Shown piece after piece: positions 33,593 through 34,643 of a stretch of DNA of 34,643 nucleotides (position 1 is its first letter; the number at the start of each line of letters is the position of its first letter). The stretch spans positions 1 through 34,643 of the forward strand of contig MU616880.1 in assembly GCA_025201705.1 (NCBI GenBank), in the 5' to 3' direction. A model generated the notes under the pieces. That model worked only from the letters and a program-made list of their open reading frames with translations, did no database searches and was not told the origin of the DNA. Both the position numbers and the translations under genes were made by a program. This DNA comes from Dissophora ornata (lineage: Eukaryota; Mortierellomycota; Mortierellomycetes; Mortierellales; Mortierellaceae).

Positions 33593-34643
33593 AAACAAAT
33601 GATCGGGTACGCATTGTTTGAATATTCAACTTGGTATTTATTAAGGCTGCGTGCTCTTCTGGCTGCAACGTCCACGTTTGCGGTTCTTCTCCATGTGTTA
33701 GACATCGAATCGAGCATTTGAACACGACACCATTGCACAACACCAATAGTAACATCAAAATAGTCCTCGCAAGCAAAGTTTCTTCCTTTCTCCTCCCAAT
33801 AAAACAACCCCAAATCAAAAATCATCGATTCTTGCGATTTTCGACGACAAAATGGGTCACAGAGAATATCCCAATGGAGAATCGCCACAATCAAGGAGAT
33901 TTTCGGGGCGAGGGGCGAGGGCGAGGGCGAAGGCGAGGGCGAATCTCCCTCTGACTCAGTATGCCACGGTCGCACAGCCCTCCTCGTCTTGTTTTGTTTA
34001 CTCCTGCAATCACTCAAATGAAATAGTTTTCTGCCAAGCAGATAACAATCGCCAACTCCTTGATGGCCAAGAGAGTAGAACTCCATCCACAGTGTTAAAT
34101 TGACCATCCCATCAAAGAAGCAATACACTCGTGTGCTTGTCTCCTGCTGTGTGTATTGATTCACTGTATCCTCACTTTTGGAACTGACATGACAAACATG
34201 TGTATTTCTTTGACACACGGGTGCGTTTTTTTTTTTTCTTTTGTTAAAAAAAATCAAACTACTGAGGCCCGAGTGTAGGCTTGAGCGAGAAAGGGCGCGT
34301 GAGAGAAAGCGGATTGCAGGCTGGGAGACGCGCGGCGTTTACTGACAAAACATCCCAAGAAAATGCCGTTCGCGCAACCTTTGATACGCTACCCCAGCAA
34401 GAATCCGCTGTGCAAAAAATCGACAAGGAGGAAAAGGGGCGATTCTGTGTTCTGTTGTTGCGCGGGATCGTTGCACTAGGCGGGAGTTTAAAAAACAAGC
34501 AGAACAAGTAACAGAGAAATTATTTGTTCCAGCACAAAATATGCATGAATGGCCGCTGATGCATGAAGGACAAAGTGTCCCACATGTGGAAATTGCTTTG
34601 ATACTGGTGCTGGGTGATCATTTTTTTAGATCCTTTTTTTTTT
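33593..34643. other. Right-edge non-coding region
   Basis: This contains the 3' region of the HTH gene (AATAAA at about 33798-33803), a G-rich minisatellite (33901-33943) and T runs near 34228 and at the right edge. A minus-strand ORF spans 33448-34257 but overlaps exon 2 of the HTH gene and translates the minisatellite as an SPSP run; I do not accept it. No other gene is supported. The region may include the promoter of a gene beyond the edge. Confidence 0.45.
33901..33943 (+). repeat. G-rich (GGGCGA)n minisatellite, possible G-quadruplex former
   Basis: About seven short copies of a GGGCGA-type hexamer (variants GGGGCGA and AGGCGA) lie in tandem in the 3' flank of the HTH gene. Successive G runs of three or four with 3-base spacers fit a G-quadruplex-forming pattern on the + strand. 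Confidence 0.85.

Noticed and set aside
33448..34257. 269-codon minus-strand ORF
   Set aside because: It overlaps exon 2 of the HTH gene antisense, reads the G-rich minisatellite as SPSPSPSP, and has no domain.
1..34643. CRISPR arrays, bacterial-type operons, rRNA and tRNA genes
   Set aside because: No regular spaced repeats, no ribosome-binding-site pattern and no recognisable RNA gene; introns throughout show a eukaryotic genome. A covariance-model scan could still reveal a tRNA missed by eye.

Overview
The window looks like nuclear DNA from a filamentous, early-diverging fungus. Genes are long and carry many short introns (mostly 80-125 nt, GT...AG), and exon junctions restore conserved protein motifs across each intron. 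Coding regions are mixed GC, promoters are strongly pyrimidine-rich, and the proteins carry long Ser/Gln/His/Asn low-complexity tracts. A Mucoromycota, Mortierella-like origin is my inference from protein style and architecture; no rRNA or marker gene confirms it. The window opens with a 23-base A run and closes in T runs, so it may be a contig bounded by homopolymers.

Layout: four spliced genes are supported, all on the + strand. (A) 4240-11103 is a ~2077-residue scaffold-like protein with a Ras-association/ubiquitin-like fold followed by a PH domain and a second, split PH domain. (B) 12785-22275 is a 9-exon, ~2678-residue dual hybrid histidine kinase (PAS, GAF-like, kinase 1, receiver 1, GAF, kinase 2, degenerate receiver 2, receiver 3). 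(C) 23421-30532 is a 5-exon, ~2242-residue ZNFX1/SAD-3/Hrr1-type superfamily 1 RNA helicase with an N-terminal RGG tract, NF-X1 zinc fingers and a C-terminal RZ finger. (D) 32350-33592 is a ~386-residue CENP-B/Tc5-type helix-turn-helix DNA-binding protein without a recognisable nuclease domain. The cumulative phase of every exon set was checked by hand: A, B, C and D each sum to a multiple of three.

The remainder (1-~2800, 11104-12784, 22276-23420, 30533-32349, 33593-34643) holds promoters, 3' regions, homopolymers and microsatellites. I see no convincing gene, tRNA, rRNA, CRISPR array or intact transposon there. Antisense ORFs up to 315 codons occur but look like shadows of CT-rich promoters or of the genes.

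The four genes have no obvious shared pathway: cortical/Ras-lipid signalling (A), phosphorelay sensing (B), small-RNA or dsRNA biology (C) and DNA binding (D). The most interesting items are the full animal-type ZNFX1 architecture in a fungal-looking genome, the dual kinase with a pseudo-receiver and an expanded third receiver, and a recurring pattern of long low-complexity inserts placed inside folded domains (the Ubl/RA fold and second PH of A, receiver 3 of B, the helicase core of C).
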